From Rhodococcus xishaensis (GTDB lineage Bacteria; Actinomycetota; Actinomycetes; Mycobacteriales; Mycobacteriaceae), in NCBI RefSeq assembly GCF_004011825.1, contig NZ_RKLO01000001.1:705575-769574 (forward strand): 64,000 nucleotides of DNA, read 5' to 3'. Shown here piece after piece: positions 16,242 through 26,462 of this stretch. The notes beneath the pieces are model-generated. The model was not told the origin of the DNA. It made no database searches and saw only the letters and a list, made by a program, of their open reading frames with translations. The stretch's first letter is position 1; each line of letters opens with the position of its first letter. The translations under genes and the position numbers were made by a program.

Positions 16242-16317
16242 CCACGAGGAACTTGCGTTCAGCCGAAAACGCAACGGTCGCCGCAACTCCCGGAATCCGG
16301 GTGTCACGACGACCGCT
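16242..16317. repeat. Right copy of the ~77-bp direct repeat bordering the SipW island
   Basis: This 76-bp copy corresponds to 10142–10219. It lies 10 bp downstream of the fadD15 stop codon (minus strand). Read on that strand it forms an outer stem (CGGTCGTCG / CGGCGACCG), an inner hairpin (CCCGGA / TCCGGG) and then GCGTTTTC, so this copy is probably the native fadD15 terminator. Confidence 0.9.
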
Positions 16318-16327
16318 GCGTGGTGTC

Positions 16328-18139
16328 CTACTTTGCGTACAGAGAGGCGATGTCGTCGGCGAAGCTCTCATGCACCACGTTGCGCTTGAGCTTCATGGTC
16401 GGGGTGAGTTCGCCTGTCTCCTCGGTGAAGTCCACCGGCAGGATGCGGTACTTCTTGATCGCCTCGGCCTGCGACACGAGCTTGTTGGCCTCTGCGACGG
16501 CCTCGTCGATCTCGGCATTGAGATCGGCGTCGGCCAGCAACTCGGCGACCGCGGTTGCGGCCGGCTTACCATTGCGCTCGTTCCAGCCCGGCAGGGCCTC
16601 GGCGTCGATGGTGATGAGCGCGCCGATGAACGGCTTCTGATCACCGACCACGATCGCCTGGCTGATGAGCGGGTGCGCCCGCAGGTGGTCCTCCAGTTGC
16701 GCCGGCGCTACGTTCTTGCCTCCCGCGGTGACGATGATTTCCTTCTTGCGGCCGGTGATGCTGATGTAGCCGTCGGGGTCGACCGTGCCGAGGTCGCCGG
16801 TGTGGAACCAACCGTCCTCGATCGCCTCCTTCGTCGCCGCCTCGTTGTGCCAGTAACCGGAGAACACGACCGGGCCGCGGAGCATGATCTCGCCGTCCTC
16901 GGCGATGCGAACGGCGTTGCCGTCCAACGGTCTTCCGACCGTGCCGACCTTTTGGTTGCCGATCGTGTTGACGGCGACGGCGGCTGTGGTCTCGGTCAGG
17001 CCGTAGCCCTCGTAGATCGTGATGCCGATCCCGCGGAAGAAGTGGCCCAGTCGGGCGCCCAGCGGCGCGCCGCCGGAGATGGCGAGCTGGCACTTGCCGC
17101 CGAGCGCGGCCCGCAGCTTCGAGTAGACGAGCTTGTCGAACACTGCGTGCTTGAGGTTCAGCAACAGGCCCGGCCCGCCCTTGTCCTGCGCCTCGCTCCA
17201 CGCGACGGCCGTAGCTGCGGCCGCGTCGAAAATCTTGCCCCTACCCTCGCTGCGTGCCTTCTGCCGAGCGCTGTTGTAGACCTTCTCGAAAACGCGCGGG
17301 ACCGACAGGATGAAATCGGGCTTGAACTCTGCGAAGGTCGGGACCAGGTTCGGGATGTCACTGGTGTGGCCGACCGAAGCACCGGCGTCGAAGGCGGCAA
17401 TGCTGACCGCGCGCGCAAGGACGTGTGCGAGGGGCAGGAACATCAGCGTGCTCGCACCCGGCGTGGTGAGCAGACCGCCGAGCGACGACGCGATGATGCT
17501 CTTGGACTGGGCGATGAGGTTCGCGTGGGTGAGCTGGCAGCCCTTCGGGCGTCCGGTGGTACCGGAGGTGTAGATGAGCGTCGCGGGATCGGCGGCCTTC
17601 AAACCCTGCACGCGGGCCCGGACCTCGTCATCGGAGATGTCGGCGCCGCGCGCGGTCAGGATGGCGACGGCACCCCCGCCGGGCTGCGAGGACTCGATCT
17701 GGAGTACTCCACGCAGATCCGGTGCGGCCTCGGCGACTTCGGCGACCGTCTTCGAGTGCTTATCTGTCTCGACTATCAGGCCGACCGCTCCGGAGTCCTC
17801 GAGGATCCAGCGCACCTGGTCGGCCGAAGACGTCTCGTAGATGGGCACCGTGACCGCACCGGCCGCCCAGATGGCGTAGTCGATCAGCTGCCATTCGTAG
17901 CGCGTTGCGGACATGAGCGCGACCCGGTCGCCGGGCTGGACGCCGTCGGCAATCAAGCCCTTCGCGACGGCGGTCACCTGATCGGCGAACTCACCAGCGC
18001 TGACGTTGGTCCATGAACCGTTCACCAATCGCCGGTAGACGATGTGCCCGGGCTTCGTCTGCGCGTGGTCGAAGACGGAGTCGACCGCGGATGCGTCCTC
18101 CGGAATGGTGAATGTGGCGGGAACGCTGAACTCGGACAC
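16328..18139 (-). CDS. fadD15: Long-chain fatty-acid–CoA ligase, FadD15 type
   Basis: This 603-residue AMP-dependent synthetase activates long-chain fatty acids to acyl-CoA. Motifs are [13 protein letters not shown] (ATP/AMP P-loop-like), [11 protein letters not shown], and [27 protein letters not shown] with the conserved Asp and Lys/Arg residues of the hinge. The GTG at 18139 was chosen because a GGAGG site precedes it by about 6 bp and because it gives the FadD15 length of about 600; an in-frame upstream ATG (18226) adds an unlikely 29 residues. Divergent from the SRPBCC genes. Confidence 0.94.
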   Translation of the reverse strand: MSEFSVPATFTIPEDASAVDSVFDHAQTKPGHIVYRRLVNGSWTNVSAGEFADQVTAVAKGLIADGVQPGDRVALMSATRYEWQLIDYAIWAAGAVTVPIYETSSADQVRWILEDSGAVGLIVETDKHSKTVAEVAEAAPDLRGVLQIESSQPGGGAVAILTARGADISDDEVRARVQGLKAADPATLIYTSGTTGRPKGCQLTHANLIAQSKSIIASSLGGLLTTPGASTLMFLPLAHVLARAVSIAAFDAGASVGHTSDIPNLVPTFAEFKPDFILSVPRVFEKVYNSARQKARSEGRGKIFDAAAATAVAWSEAQDKGGPGLLLNLKHAVFDKLVYSKLRAALGGKCQLAISGGAPLGARLGHFFRGIGITIYEGYGLTETTAAVAVNTIGNQKVGTVGRPLDGNAVRIAEDGEIMLRGPVVFSGYWHNEAATKEAIEDGWFHTGDLGTVDPDGYISITGRKKEIIVTAGGKNVAPAQLEDHLRAHPLISQAIVVGDQKPFIGALITIDAEALPGWNERNGKPAATAVAELLADADLNAEIDEAVAEANKLVSQAEAIKKYRILPVDFTEETGELTPTMKLKRNVVHESFADDIASLYAK

Positions 18140-18309
18140 GACAACCTCCGGTACTGCAGATACTGGCGAGTAGGATTTGCTGGTCCTCACGATAGACCGC
18201 CGCGTCGTGATCCACGGCACCGCCACCTACCTGCAGGTTGTCGAAATCGGTCCGCAAAGCGGTGTAGTCCAGATCACCAGCGCTGGACCCAATGTGTGAA
18301 GCTGTGGGA

Positions 18310-18696
18310 GTGAGCAGCATTCAGGTCTCCGACCAGACTTTCGTAGCCGCAGCCCCGGAGAAGGTGGCTGCCCGCGTGTCCGTGCCCGCTCGTTGGCGTG
18401 CTTGGTGGCCGGACCTCGCTCTCGACGTGCGCGAGGATCGCGCGGAGAAGGGGATCCGATGGACCGTCGCAGGGCCGCTGACCGGGACGATGGAAGTGTG
18501 GCTCGAGCCTGTGATGGACGGCACGATCGTCCACTACTTCCTGCACGCCGAACCGACCGGAGTGAGCCCCCACGCGTTGGCGTCCCTCGACCTCGCTGCC
18601 ATGAACCACGCTCGGCGTATCGCAGGCAAGGTGATGACCTTCGAGCTCAAGAAACAGCTAGAGGCCGGTCGTCCCGCGGGCGAGCCGCCCGAGTAG
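18310..18696 (+). CDS. SRPBCC (polyketide cyclase/START-like) family protein, Rv2186c type
   Basis: The protein of about 128 residues has the helix-grip fold pattern of ligand-binding SRPBCC proteins: N-terminal VSDQTFVAAAPEKV, central WWPDLALDV and a long C-terminal helix (MNHARRIAGKVMTFELKKQLEAG). The ligand is unknown. The GTG at 18310 fits the homolog start as recalled; an ATG at 18292 is possible. It leads a plus-strand series with a second SRPBCC gene, an ArsA-like ATPase and a small Cys-motif gene. Confidence 0.82.
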   Translation: MSSIQVSDQTFVAAAPEKVAARVSVPARWRAWWPDLALDVREDRAEKGIRWTVAGPLTGTMEVWLEPVMDGTIVHYFLHAEPTGVSPHALASLDLAAMNHARRIAGKVMTFELKKQLEAGRPAGEPPE

Positions 18697-18827
18697 TAGA
18701 GAAACGGGCCGCCCGAGTAGAGAATTGTGCGTTCCGCCCCGGAATCGTGTGAGATGAAGGTGCGGTGAGACGCACGTTGCGTCGCTCCCGCTCGCTGCGA
18801 GCTGTTCTGAAAGGAAGCGTTCGAGGT

Positions 18828-19265
18828 ATGGCCGAGAAGACCAAACGGTCGATCACCATCGACGCACCCGCCGAGCGGGTGATGGGTGTGATCGCCGACT
18901 TCGACTCGTACCCGCTGTGGGTGGAGGCGGCGAAATCCGTCGAGGTTCTCGTGCCCGGTCCCGGTGGGCGGGCCGAAGAGGTCAGGTTCGTGCTCGACGC
19001 CGGCATGGTCAAGGACACCTATGTTCTGAAGTACCGATGGGCGCCGGACGGGATGTCCGTCCGCTGGGAGCTCGTCTCCGGCGAGATCCAGAAGGCGCAG
19101 TCGGGTTCGTACACGCTTGAGCGCGAGGATGACGGCGGAACCCGGGTGACTTACGAGCTGACAGTCGACCTCACGATCCCGATGATCGGACTGTTCAAGC
19201 GCAAAGCGGAGAGGGTCATCACCGACACGGCGCTCAAGGAACTGAAGAAGCGGGTGGAGGGCTGA
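18828..19265 (+). CDS. SRPBCC family protein, Rv2185c (TB16.3) type
   Basis: This 145-residue protein has a helix-grip fold (TIDAPAERVMGVIADFDSYP at the start) and the strongly conserved C-terminal helix KRKAERVITDTALKELKKRVEG, which closely matches Rv2185c as I recall it. The ATG at 18828 follows a GAGG site. Its stop codon overlaps the presumed CTG start of the ArsA-like gene, so the two are likely coupled. The ligand is unknown. Confidence 0.9.
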   Translation: MAEKTKRSITIDAPAERVMGVIADFDSYPLWVEAAKSVEVLVPGPGGRAEEVRFVLDAGMVKDTYVLKYRWAPDGMSVRWELVSGEIQKAQSGSYTLEREDDGGTRVTYELTVDLTIPMIGLFKRKAERVITDTALKELKKRVEG

Positions 19266-20506
19266 ACGCCACCGACCCCGCCCGCGGCGCACAGGTTCGG
19301 CTGTTCGTCGGCAAAGGCGGCGCGGGCAGGACGACGATTGCGGCTGCGACGGCTGTCGCGCTCGCCGAACAGGGGCAAAGGGTCCTGCTGGCGTCTGTCG
19401 ATCAGGCACATTCCCTGTCGGAAGTGCTCGACTGCTCTGTCGCACGCGGCGCCGAGACCCAGGTCGCGGCCGGGCTCGACGCAGTCGAGGTCGACACGCT
19501 CGCGTTGCTCGAGGAGCGCTACCGTGGGCTCGCGATGCTGCTCGCACTGGGCGGGGCGCACGCTCACGGAGTCCAACTCACGGACCTTGCCCCCGAGGAG
19601 CTGACGGGGTTGCCCGGCGTCGAGGAGTTGCTGGGACTGGGGGAGATCGTGCGTCTCGCGAGTCAGGGACGTTGGGACGTCATCGTCGTGGACTGTCCGC
19701 CGACCGCGGACGCGTTGCGTGCGTTGACGGTTCCCGAATCGGTGACCGGGTATGTCGAGCGGGTCTGGCCCCAGCACCGCCGGGTCACCGCCGCGACGGG
19801 CTCCGACGCGCGATTGGCGTTCGTCGTCGCGATGGTCGACCGCTTCCTCGACGCGACCGCGGCGGTGTCGACACTGCTGACCGACCGGTCCCGGACCTCG
19901 GTGAGGGTGGTGACCTCTGCCGACCATGTCGGATTTGCCGAGACCCGGCGCGTCCTTTCCGCAGCAGCACTCGCGGGCCTGCGGGTCGATGCAGTTGTCG
20001 TGAACAAGCTCCTACCGCAGCTGGATTCGGATGGCACCCCGAGCGGTGTCGCGGACTGGTACCGCACCCGCCGAACGGCGCAGCAGACCGCTCTCGCCGA
20101 ATTTCGATCCGGGTCGGGTGGGGTTACCGTCCTCTCGACCGACGAACTGCCCGTAGAGCCGATAGGGTGGGATGCTCTCGGCGCTGTCGCGCGGACGGTC
20201 TATCCGGCTGCCGTCGATGTGTCGGAGGTCTGCCGGAGCGACCGCGCGCCGGTGCTGGTCGCGCTCGAATCGGGTTCGGGTGACCGGGAATCGGTGTACA
20301 CGATGCGGATGCACCTTCCGCTCGTCGACTCCGGGACATTGACGTTGGGACGAGTGGAGGACGACTTGTTGGTGGGGGCCGACGGCAGACGCCGTCGCGT
20401 GCGTCTGGCATCGGTGCTGCGCCGGTGCGTCGTGCGGGACGCGATTTTGGACGGGACCGAGCTGGTCGTGCGCTTCGTCCCAGATCCGGCGGTGTGGCCG
20501 CAGTGA
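19262..20506 (+). CDS. ArsA/GET3-like ATPase with altered P-loop, probable CTG start
   Basis: The protein of about 414 residues is of the anion-transporting ATPase (ArsA/GET3) family, Rv2184c type. The P-loop reads GKGGAGRTT: the family's first signature Lys is present but the Walker A Lys is Arg. The switch region WDVIVVDCPPTADALR is intact. Between the last in-frame stop (19130–19132) and the P-loop there is no ATG, GTG or TTG; the first is GTG 19424, which would delete the P-loop. A CTG at 19262 overlapping the upstream TGA is therefore the likely start. It is followed directly by the small Cys-motif gene. Confidence 0.82.
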   Translation: MNATDPARGAQVRLFVGKGGAGRTTIAAATAVALAEQGQRVLLASVDQAHSLSEVLDCSVARGAETQVAAGLDAVEVDTLALLEERYRGLAMLLALGGAHAHGVQLTDLAPEELTGLPGVEELLGLGEIVRLASQGRWDVIVVDCPPTADALRALTVPESVTGYVERVWPQHRRVTAATGSDARLAFVVAMVDRFLDATAAVSTLLTDRSRTSVRVVTSADHVGFAETRRVLSAAALAGLRVDAVVVNKLLPQLDSDGTPSGVADWYRTRRTAQQTALAEFRSGSGGVTVLSTDELPVEPIGWDALGAVARTVYPAAVDVSEVCRSDRAPVLVALESGSGDRESVYTMRMHLPLVDSGTLTLGRVEDDLLVGADGRRRRVRLASVLRRCVVRDAILDGTELVVRFVPDPAVWPQ

Positions 20507-20874
20507 CCGAAGAACACACCGAACTGGTCGCCGAACTGCGCGCCCTCGCGGAGACCGTGCTCGACCGGCTCGACCCGATTCTGGAGAGGGCAGCAACCGG
20601 AGCGGTCAAGGACAGCGCGGCCGACGGTGAGCCGACCGGCAGTAGCTGCTCGTGGTGTCCGCTGTGCGCTCTTGCCGCGTTGATCCGCGGTGAACAGCAC
20701 GATCTCGTCACGCATGTCGCCGCCCAGGCGTCGACGTTTCTCGCGGAGTTGCGCAACGCGCTCGAGGAGCACGCCGCCCAGGTCGCCCACGACGGGGCCA
20801 CGTCGACCATGGGCGAGGAAGCGGCCCCCGCGCCGCCCTTCGTGCCGATTGACGTGACGATCAGGAACTCGTGA
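20503..20874 (+). CDS. Conserved protein with CxWCPLC motif, Rv2183c type
   Basis: The 123-residue protein starts at GTG 20503, overlapping the ArsA-like stop (GTGA). It has an N-terminal helix (EEHTELVAELRALAETVLDRL), a CSWCPLCALAAL motif near residue 47 that could bind metal or form disulfides, and a second helical part ending in a Pro/Ala-rich tail. Its coupling to the ArsA-like ATPase suggests they act together; the biochemical role is unknown. Its stop lies in the first unit of a 17-bp tandem repeat. Confidence 0.83.
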   Translation: MTEEHTELVAELRALAETVLDRLDPILERAATGAVKDSAADGEPTGSSCSWCPLCALAALIRGEQHDLVTHVAAQASTFLAELRNALEEHAAQVAHDGATSTMGEEAAPAPPFVPIDVTIRNS

Positions 20875-20923
20875 CTATCAGGAACTGGTGACGAACAGGG
20901 GCTCGTGGCGATCAAGAATGTCG
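20856..20923. repeat. 17-bp tandem repeat, about four degenerate copies
   Basis: Units at 20856–20872, 20873–20889, 20890–20906 and 20907–20923 follow the pattern GACGATCAGGAACTCGT with increasing divergence. The first unit contains the end of the Cys-motif gene and each of the first three ends near a GTGA/GTGG. It lies just before the ROK kinase gene. Confidence 0.88.
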
Positions 20924-20954
20924 GACACGCGGGACCCGGCGTAGCCGCGCCTCC

Positions 20955-21956
20955 ATGAGGCTGGGCACAATCGACGGCGTGGACAGCGCCGGACCTCTCA
21001 CCGTGGGTGTCGATATCGGTGGCACCAGCATCTGGGCGTCCGTCGTCGACGGCGACGGACAGGTGCTCGACTCGGCCCACGCGCCGACTCCGCACTCGGC
21101 CGATGCCCTCGAACGGGGTGTCGAGCGCGCGGTCCGCGAACTCGCCCACCGGCATGACGTCGCGGCAGTCGGTCTCGCGGTGGCCGGATTCATCGACTCC
21201 GACCGCACGACGGTCCGTTTCGCCCCGCACCTGCCGTGGGTGGACGCGTCCGTCGCACGCTCGCTCGGGGAACGACTCGGCCTGCCGATCGTCCTCGAAC
21301 ACGACGCGAACGCAGCCGCGTGGGCGGAATGCCACTTCGGAGCGGCCGCCGGTGGTCACAACGTCGTAATTGTCGCGATCGGCACCGGGATCGGCGCGGC
21401 GCTGCTGATCGACGGGCGCCTCTATCGTGGAAGCTTTGGTGTGGCACCGGAACTGGGGCACTTGCAGGTCGTCCCCGATGGTCGCGCCTGCCCGTGCGGC
21501 AAGCTGGGATGCTGGGAGCGATACTGCAGCGGGACCGCGCTGGTCGAGACAGCGCTCGAATTGTTGGCCGCCGACCCGTCCGCGTCGACGGTCCTCGCCC
21601 GCGACGTCGCGGTCGATCCGGGGGCGCTGACGGGACGCCGGATCGCGGCCGCCGCGGAAGACGGCGACCCACTGGCCTTGGCCACGTTCGCGGACTTCGC
21701 GAAGTGGCTCGGGGTTGGGCTCGCCACGGTCGCCGACGTGTTCGATCCGGATCTGATCGTGATCTGCGGCGGCGTGGGCAGCTCCGCTCCGCTGTTCCTC
21801 GACGCCGCCCGTGAGCACTATGCCCGGCTTGTCACCGGGTCGGGTCACCGCCCGCTCGCCCGGGTCCGGCACACGCTCCTCGGCGAGGCCGCCGGCATGA
21901 TCGGTGCAGCGGATCTCGCTCGCGCGTCTGTGTCCGATCCTCCGGGTGATCGTTGA
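20955..21956 (+). CDS. glkA: ROK-family glucokinase
   Basis: This 333-residue sugar kinase would phosphorylate glucose with ATP or polyphosphate. The N-terminal phosphate motif is GVDIGGTSIWA. The catalytic Asp lies in EHDANAAAWAE, and the ROK zinc motif has the form GHL…CPCGKLGCWERYCSG. The ATG at 20955 is used; translation could also begin at GTG 20979. It follows the ArsA-like cluster on the same strand with an 80-bp gap that holds the tandem repeat. Confidence 0.88.
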   Translation: MRLGTIDGVDSAGPLTVGVDIGGTSIWASVVDGDGQVLDSAHAPTPHSADALERGVERAVRELAHRHDVAAVGLAVAGFIDSDRTTVRFAPHLPWVDASVARSLGERLGLPIVLEHDANAAAWAECHFGAAAGGHNVVIVAIGTGIGAALLIDGRLYRGSFGVAPELGHLQVVPDGRACPCGKLGCWERYCSGTALVETALELLAADPSASTVLARDVAVDPGALTGRRIAAAAEDGDPLALATFADFAKWLGVGLATVADVFDPDLIVICGGVGSSAPLFLDAAREHYARLVTGSGHRPLARVRHTLLGEAAGMIGAADLARASVSDPPGDR

Positions 21957-22100
21957 GCACCCCCGCAGCTCCTGCCGCGAGACGGCAGGTGGGGCGCCGT
22001 GTGGCAGCTTCAGAGACTGCTGAGTACAGTCTTGGACAAAGGCGAGCCTGGGACGAACCTGGGTAGACCCGGGGGAAAAGAGCTGGGACGGAAGGGCGCC

Positions 22101-22832
22101 ATGTGGTACTGGCTGTTTAAGTACGTGTTGTTGGGTCCAATGCTGTGGCTGCTCGGTCGCCCGAAAATCGAAGGCGTCGAGCATATTCCGAGCGACGGTC
22201 CGGCGATTCTGGCCAGCAACCATCAGGCTGTGCTCGACTCGTTCTTCTTTCCCCTGCGAGTCAGGCGCCGCATCACGTTCCTGGCGAAGAGTGAGTACTT
22301 CACCGGCAGGGGCCTCAAGGGCGCGTTCCAGAGGTGGTTCTTCTCCGTGGTCGGCCAGGTGCCGATCGACCGGACGGGAGCCGATGCCGCCAAGGATGCG
22401 CTCGACGCGGGCTTGCGAGTGCTGTCCCAGGGCAAGCTTCTCGGCATCTACCCCGAGGGCACCCGCTCTCCCGACGGCCGCCTGTACAAGGGCAAGACGG
22501 GCATGGCACGGCTCGCGTTGGAATCCGGCGTCAAGGTCATCCCAGTCGCGATGATCGGTACCGCGAAGGTCAACCCGATCGGCTCCAAGATGTGGAGGCC
22601 GGCGAAGGTGACCATCCGAGTCGGTGAGCCGATCGACTTCTCGCGCTTCGAGGGCATGGGCGGCAACCGGTTCGTCGAACGTGCCGTCACGGACGAGGTC
22701 ATGTACAAGCTGATGCGCCTGTCGGGTCAGGAGTACGTCGACATCTATGCAGCGACGCTCAGGAACCCGGCACCGGAGACCGGGCAGTCAGTCAACGATG
22801 TCACCCGCCTCCCGGACACCCGAGCCGGCTGA
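22101..22832 (+). CDS. plsC: 1-acylglycerol-3-phosphate acyltransferase (PlsC family)
   Basis: This 243-residue membrane-associated acyltransferase makes phosphatidic acid or a related lipid. The HX4D motif is NHQAVLDS (about residue 38) and the acceptor motif is YPEGTRSPDG. The start MWYWLFKYVLLGP and the stretch VRRRITFLAKSEYFTG closely match Rv2182c. The ATG at 22101 follows GGACGGAAGG; upstream in-frame codons are unlikely. Its position beside mannosyltransferase genes fits envelope lipid synthesis. Confidence 0.93.
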   Translation: MWYWLFKYVLLGPMLWLLGRPKIEGVEHIPSDGPAILASNHQAVLDSFFFPLRVRRRITFLAKSEYFTGRGLKGAFQRWFFSVVGQVPIDRTGADAAKDALDAGLRVLSQGKLLGIYPEGTRSPDGRLYKGKTGMARLALESGVKVIPVAMIGTAKVNPIGSKMWRPAKVTIRVGEPIDFSRFEGMGGNRFVERAVTDEVMYKLMRLSGQEYVDIYAATLRNPAPETGQSVNDVTRLPDTRAG

Positions 22833-23059
22833 TGTTCCGGCCCCGCGGGCGAGGCCTCGACGACGACGCCGTTGGCCCCGGACAGTAGCGTTGACCCCCA
22901 GCTAGCGTTGGCCCCGCGGCGCGGGGAATCAACAGTTCCGGTGTCCACGCTGGCCGGGCCGATGGGCGACGGCCGACGCCGGTGAACTCGGCCTGCGAGT
23001 ACCCTGTCTACCCCGAGACAGTGCGGGATGGCTTGCGGCGGCGGAATCCGAAAGGTGTA
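22833..23059. other. Intergenic region between convergent plsC and GT87 genes
   Basis: No gene is supported in this 227-bp region. It contains three short repeats of the form GCGTTG(G/A)CCCC near 22870–22915 and a GC-rich hairpin around 22905–22930 that could act as a bidirectional terminator. Confidence 0.4.
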
Positions 23060-24364
23060 TCACCGTAGGCGAATTCGGTGTCCGCTGTGCTCGCTCGAGC
23101 TGACGTCCCGTCGTCCGAGGCTCACGACTACGATTGCCAACAAGACGACAGCCCACCATACGTACGCTGACGCGAGGAGCTGGTCCCACAGGGGCCAGTC
23201 GGTGCCCTCCCAGCGACCCTGCCCCAGGCGCCAGTGGGGCGCGATCACGAACATTGCCCAGCTTGCCAGCCCTCCCGCGGCGAGGAGTGCACTGCGACGC
23301 CGGTACGCCTCGACCCCGACCAATAGCAGCAGCGGAGCCACCCAGACCCAGTGGTGCGACCACGAGACGGGCGAGACGAGCAGGGCAAGCAGGGCGTTGA
23401 CGCACAGGGCCAACGCTGTCGCCCCAGCGGCGAGCGCGCGGTGCATCGCGACCGCCGCGAGCATGAGGACGGCGGCGCTGAGCCCCAGCCACAACAGGCT
23501 GCGCAGCGACGGGTCCACGCCCAGGCGCGCAAGGACTCCGGTGATGCTTTGATTCGGCGGGTACGCCGCACGGCCGATTCGTCCGGAGTCGAACAGCGTG
23601 TGGGTCCAGTACTGCCAGGAATCTGCCCGAGTGAGGACGAATCCGACCGCTCCTGCCGCGAGGAAGCTCAGTCCTGACGTCACCGCAGCGCGGAAGTCCT
23701 TGCGCACCAGAAAGAACAGAACGAACGCCGCGGGCGTCAACTTGAGTGCGGCTACGAAGCCGATCAACATGCCGCGTGGCCACGGAGTCTTCTTCAACAA
23801 GCAGTCGGCCGCCACGAACGCCATCAGCAGGATGTTCACCTGTCCGTAGTCGAGCGTCGAGCGCACGGGCTCGAGGGTGAGAGCGGCGGCGGCTGCGGCG
23901 AGTGCCGTCCAGGTCAGCGTGGCGCGAGGCGAAACCCCGAGCGATGCGAGTGTGAGGGCGAGGGTCGCCAGCAGCGCCAGCAGCGAGAGTGTGGTCAGCA
24001 CGACCCCGGCCGCCTCGAGCGGGATCAGTGACATCGGGCTGAACACCACGGCCGCGAGCGGGGGATAGGTGAACGGAAGGCCCACGCCCGCGAGTGTTGG
24101 AGGCATCGTGCCGTACAACGGTCCGCCATCGACGAACACCGAACCGCCCAACCGATAGACGTCCAGGTCGATGCGGTAGTAGAAGCCGATGTCACGCAGG
24201 CCGGGAACCCCGATCAGGTGGTATGCCGCACCGACCGCGGCGGCGAGCACGATCGCGACACGGGCGAGGATGCCCAGCGGCGACAACCGGGCGGACACCT
24301 CCGGTGCGGGGCCTACGCCGTCGGTAGGAATCGGGTCGGCAGACTCGGGGGAGCGGGTGCGCAC
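23060..24364 (-). CDS. GT87 polyprenyl-phosphate-mannose mannosyltransferase
   Basis: This 434-residue polytopic membrane protein is a GT-C fold mannosyltransferase using decaprenyl-phosphomannose. It is the counterpart of Rv2181, which adds alpha-1,2 mannose branches to lipomannan and lipoarabinomannan. About ten hydrophobic helices follow a 30-residue cytoplasmic start. The external first loop holds the acidic pair RIDLDVYRLGG (residues about 64–74), the usual GT-C catalytic position. The C-terminal tail is basic and cytoplasmic. Confidence 0.88.
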   Translation of the reverse strand: MRTRSPESADPIPTDGVGPAPEVSARLSPLGILARVAIVLAAAVGAAYHLIGVPGLRDIGFYYRIDLDVYRLGGSVFVDGGPLYGTMPPTLAGVGLPFTYPPLAAVVFSPMSLIPLEAAGVVLTTLSLLALLATLALTLASLGVSPRATLTWTALAAAAAALTLEPVRSTLDYGQVNILLMAFVAADCLLKKTPWPRGMLIGFVAALKLTPAAFVLFFLVRKDFRAAVTSGLSFLAAGAVGFVLTRADSWQYWTHTLFDSGRIGRAAYPPNQSITGVLARLGVDPSLRSLLWLGLSAAVLMLAAVAMHRALAAGATALALCVNALLALLVSPVSWSHHWVWVAPLLLLVGVEAYRRRSALLAAGGLASWAMFVIAPHWRLGQGRWEGTDWPLWDQLLASAYVWWAVVLLAIVVVSLGRRDVSSSEHSGHRIRLR

Positions 24365-24471
24365 CAGACCATCTTTCTACGAACAGGGGGCGCAGTGTCC
24401 AGTGACCCGCCGCTCGGGCCCGACCCGGGGCAGTGTCGAGAGCCCCGGCACGTGGGCATAGGCTCCCCACC

Positions 24472-24963
24472 GTGCGCTACTTCTACGACTGCGAGTTCAT
24501 CGAGGATGGTCGCACAATCGAGCTCGTCTCGATCGGTGTGGTTTGCGAGGACGGACGAGAGTTCTACGCCGTGTCCACCGAGTTCGCTCCTGAGCGGGCC
24601 GGCAAATGGGTACGCCGCAACGTGTTGCCGAAGCTGCCGCCGCCATCGTCGCCGCTCTGGAAGAGCCGGTCGCGAATTCGGGACGATTTGATGAAGTTTC
24701 TCGTTCCGAGGCCCGGAATCGAGCCCGAGTTATGGGCCTGGGTCGCCGCATACGACCATGTCGCGCTGTGTCAGTTGTGGGGTGCGATGACCGAACTGCC
24801 GTCGTGCATGCCCCGCTACACCCGTGAACTGCGTCAACACTGGGAGTTCCACGGGTGTCCGCCGCTGCCACCGGTTCCGGACGAGGCGCACGACGCGCTC
24901 GCCGACGCCCGGCACAACCTCGCGAAATTCGAGGCGATCGAAGCCTTCCGCACAGTTCGGTGA
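24472..24963 (+). CDS. 3'-5' exoribonuclease, Rv2179c type
   Basis: This 163-residue DEDDh-type exoribonuclease starts at GTG 24472 with RYFYDCEF, giving the first Asp/Glu pair. The middle motif WAWVAAYDHVALCQL supplies another Asp, and the C-terminal HDALADARHNL supplies His and Asp. It closely matches the structurally characterised M. tuberculosis Rv2179c, which trims 3' overhangs of double-stranded RNA. The very short leader suggests leaderless translation. Confidence 0.93.
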   Translation: MRYFYDCEFIEDGRTIELVSIGVVCEDGREFYAVSTEFAPERAGKWVRRNVLPKLPPPSSPLWKSRSRIRDDLMKFLVPRPGIEPELWAWVAAYDHVALCQLWGAMTELPSCMPRYTRELRQHWEFHGCPPLPPVPDEAHDALADARHNLAKFEAIEAFRTVR

Positions 24964-25007
24964 CAGGAATCGCGCGCCGGGACGGGGCAACGATTCTCTA
25001 TGAATGA

Positions 25008-26455
<1,448 letters not shown>

Positions 26456-26462
<7 letters not shown>

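Noticed and set aside
16067-18016. 649-codon open frame on the plus strand
   Set aside because: It is antisense to fadD15, whose adenylation motifs are intact; long opposite frames are expected at this GC content.
20124-22223. 699-codon open frame on the minus strand
   Set aside because: It lies opposite the ArsA-like, Cys-motif, glkA and plsC genes and has low-complexity Arg-rich composition.
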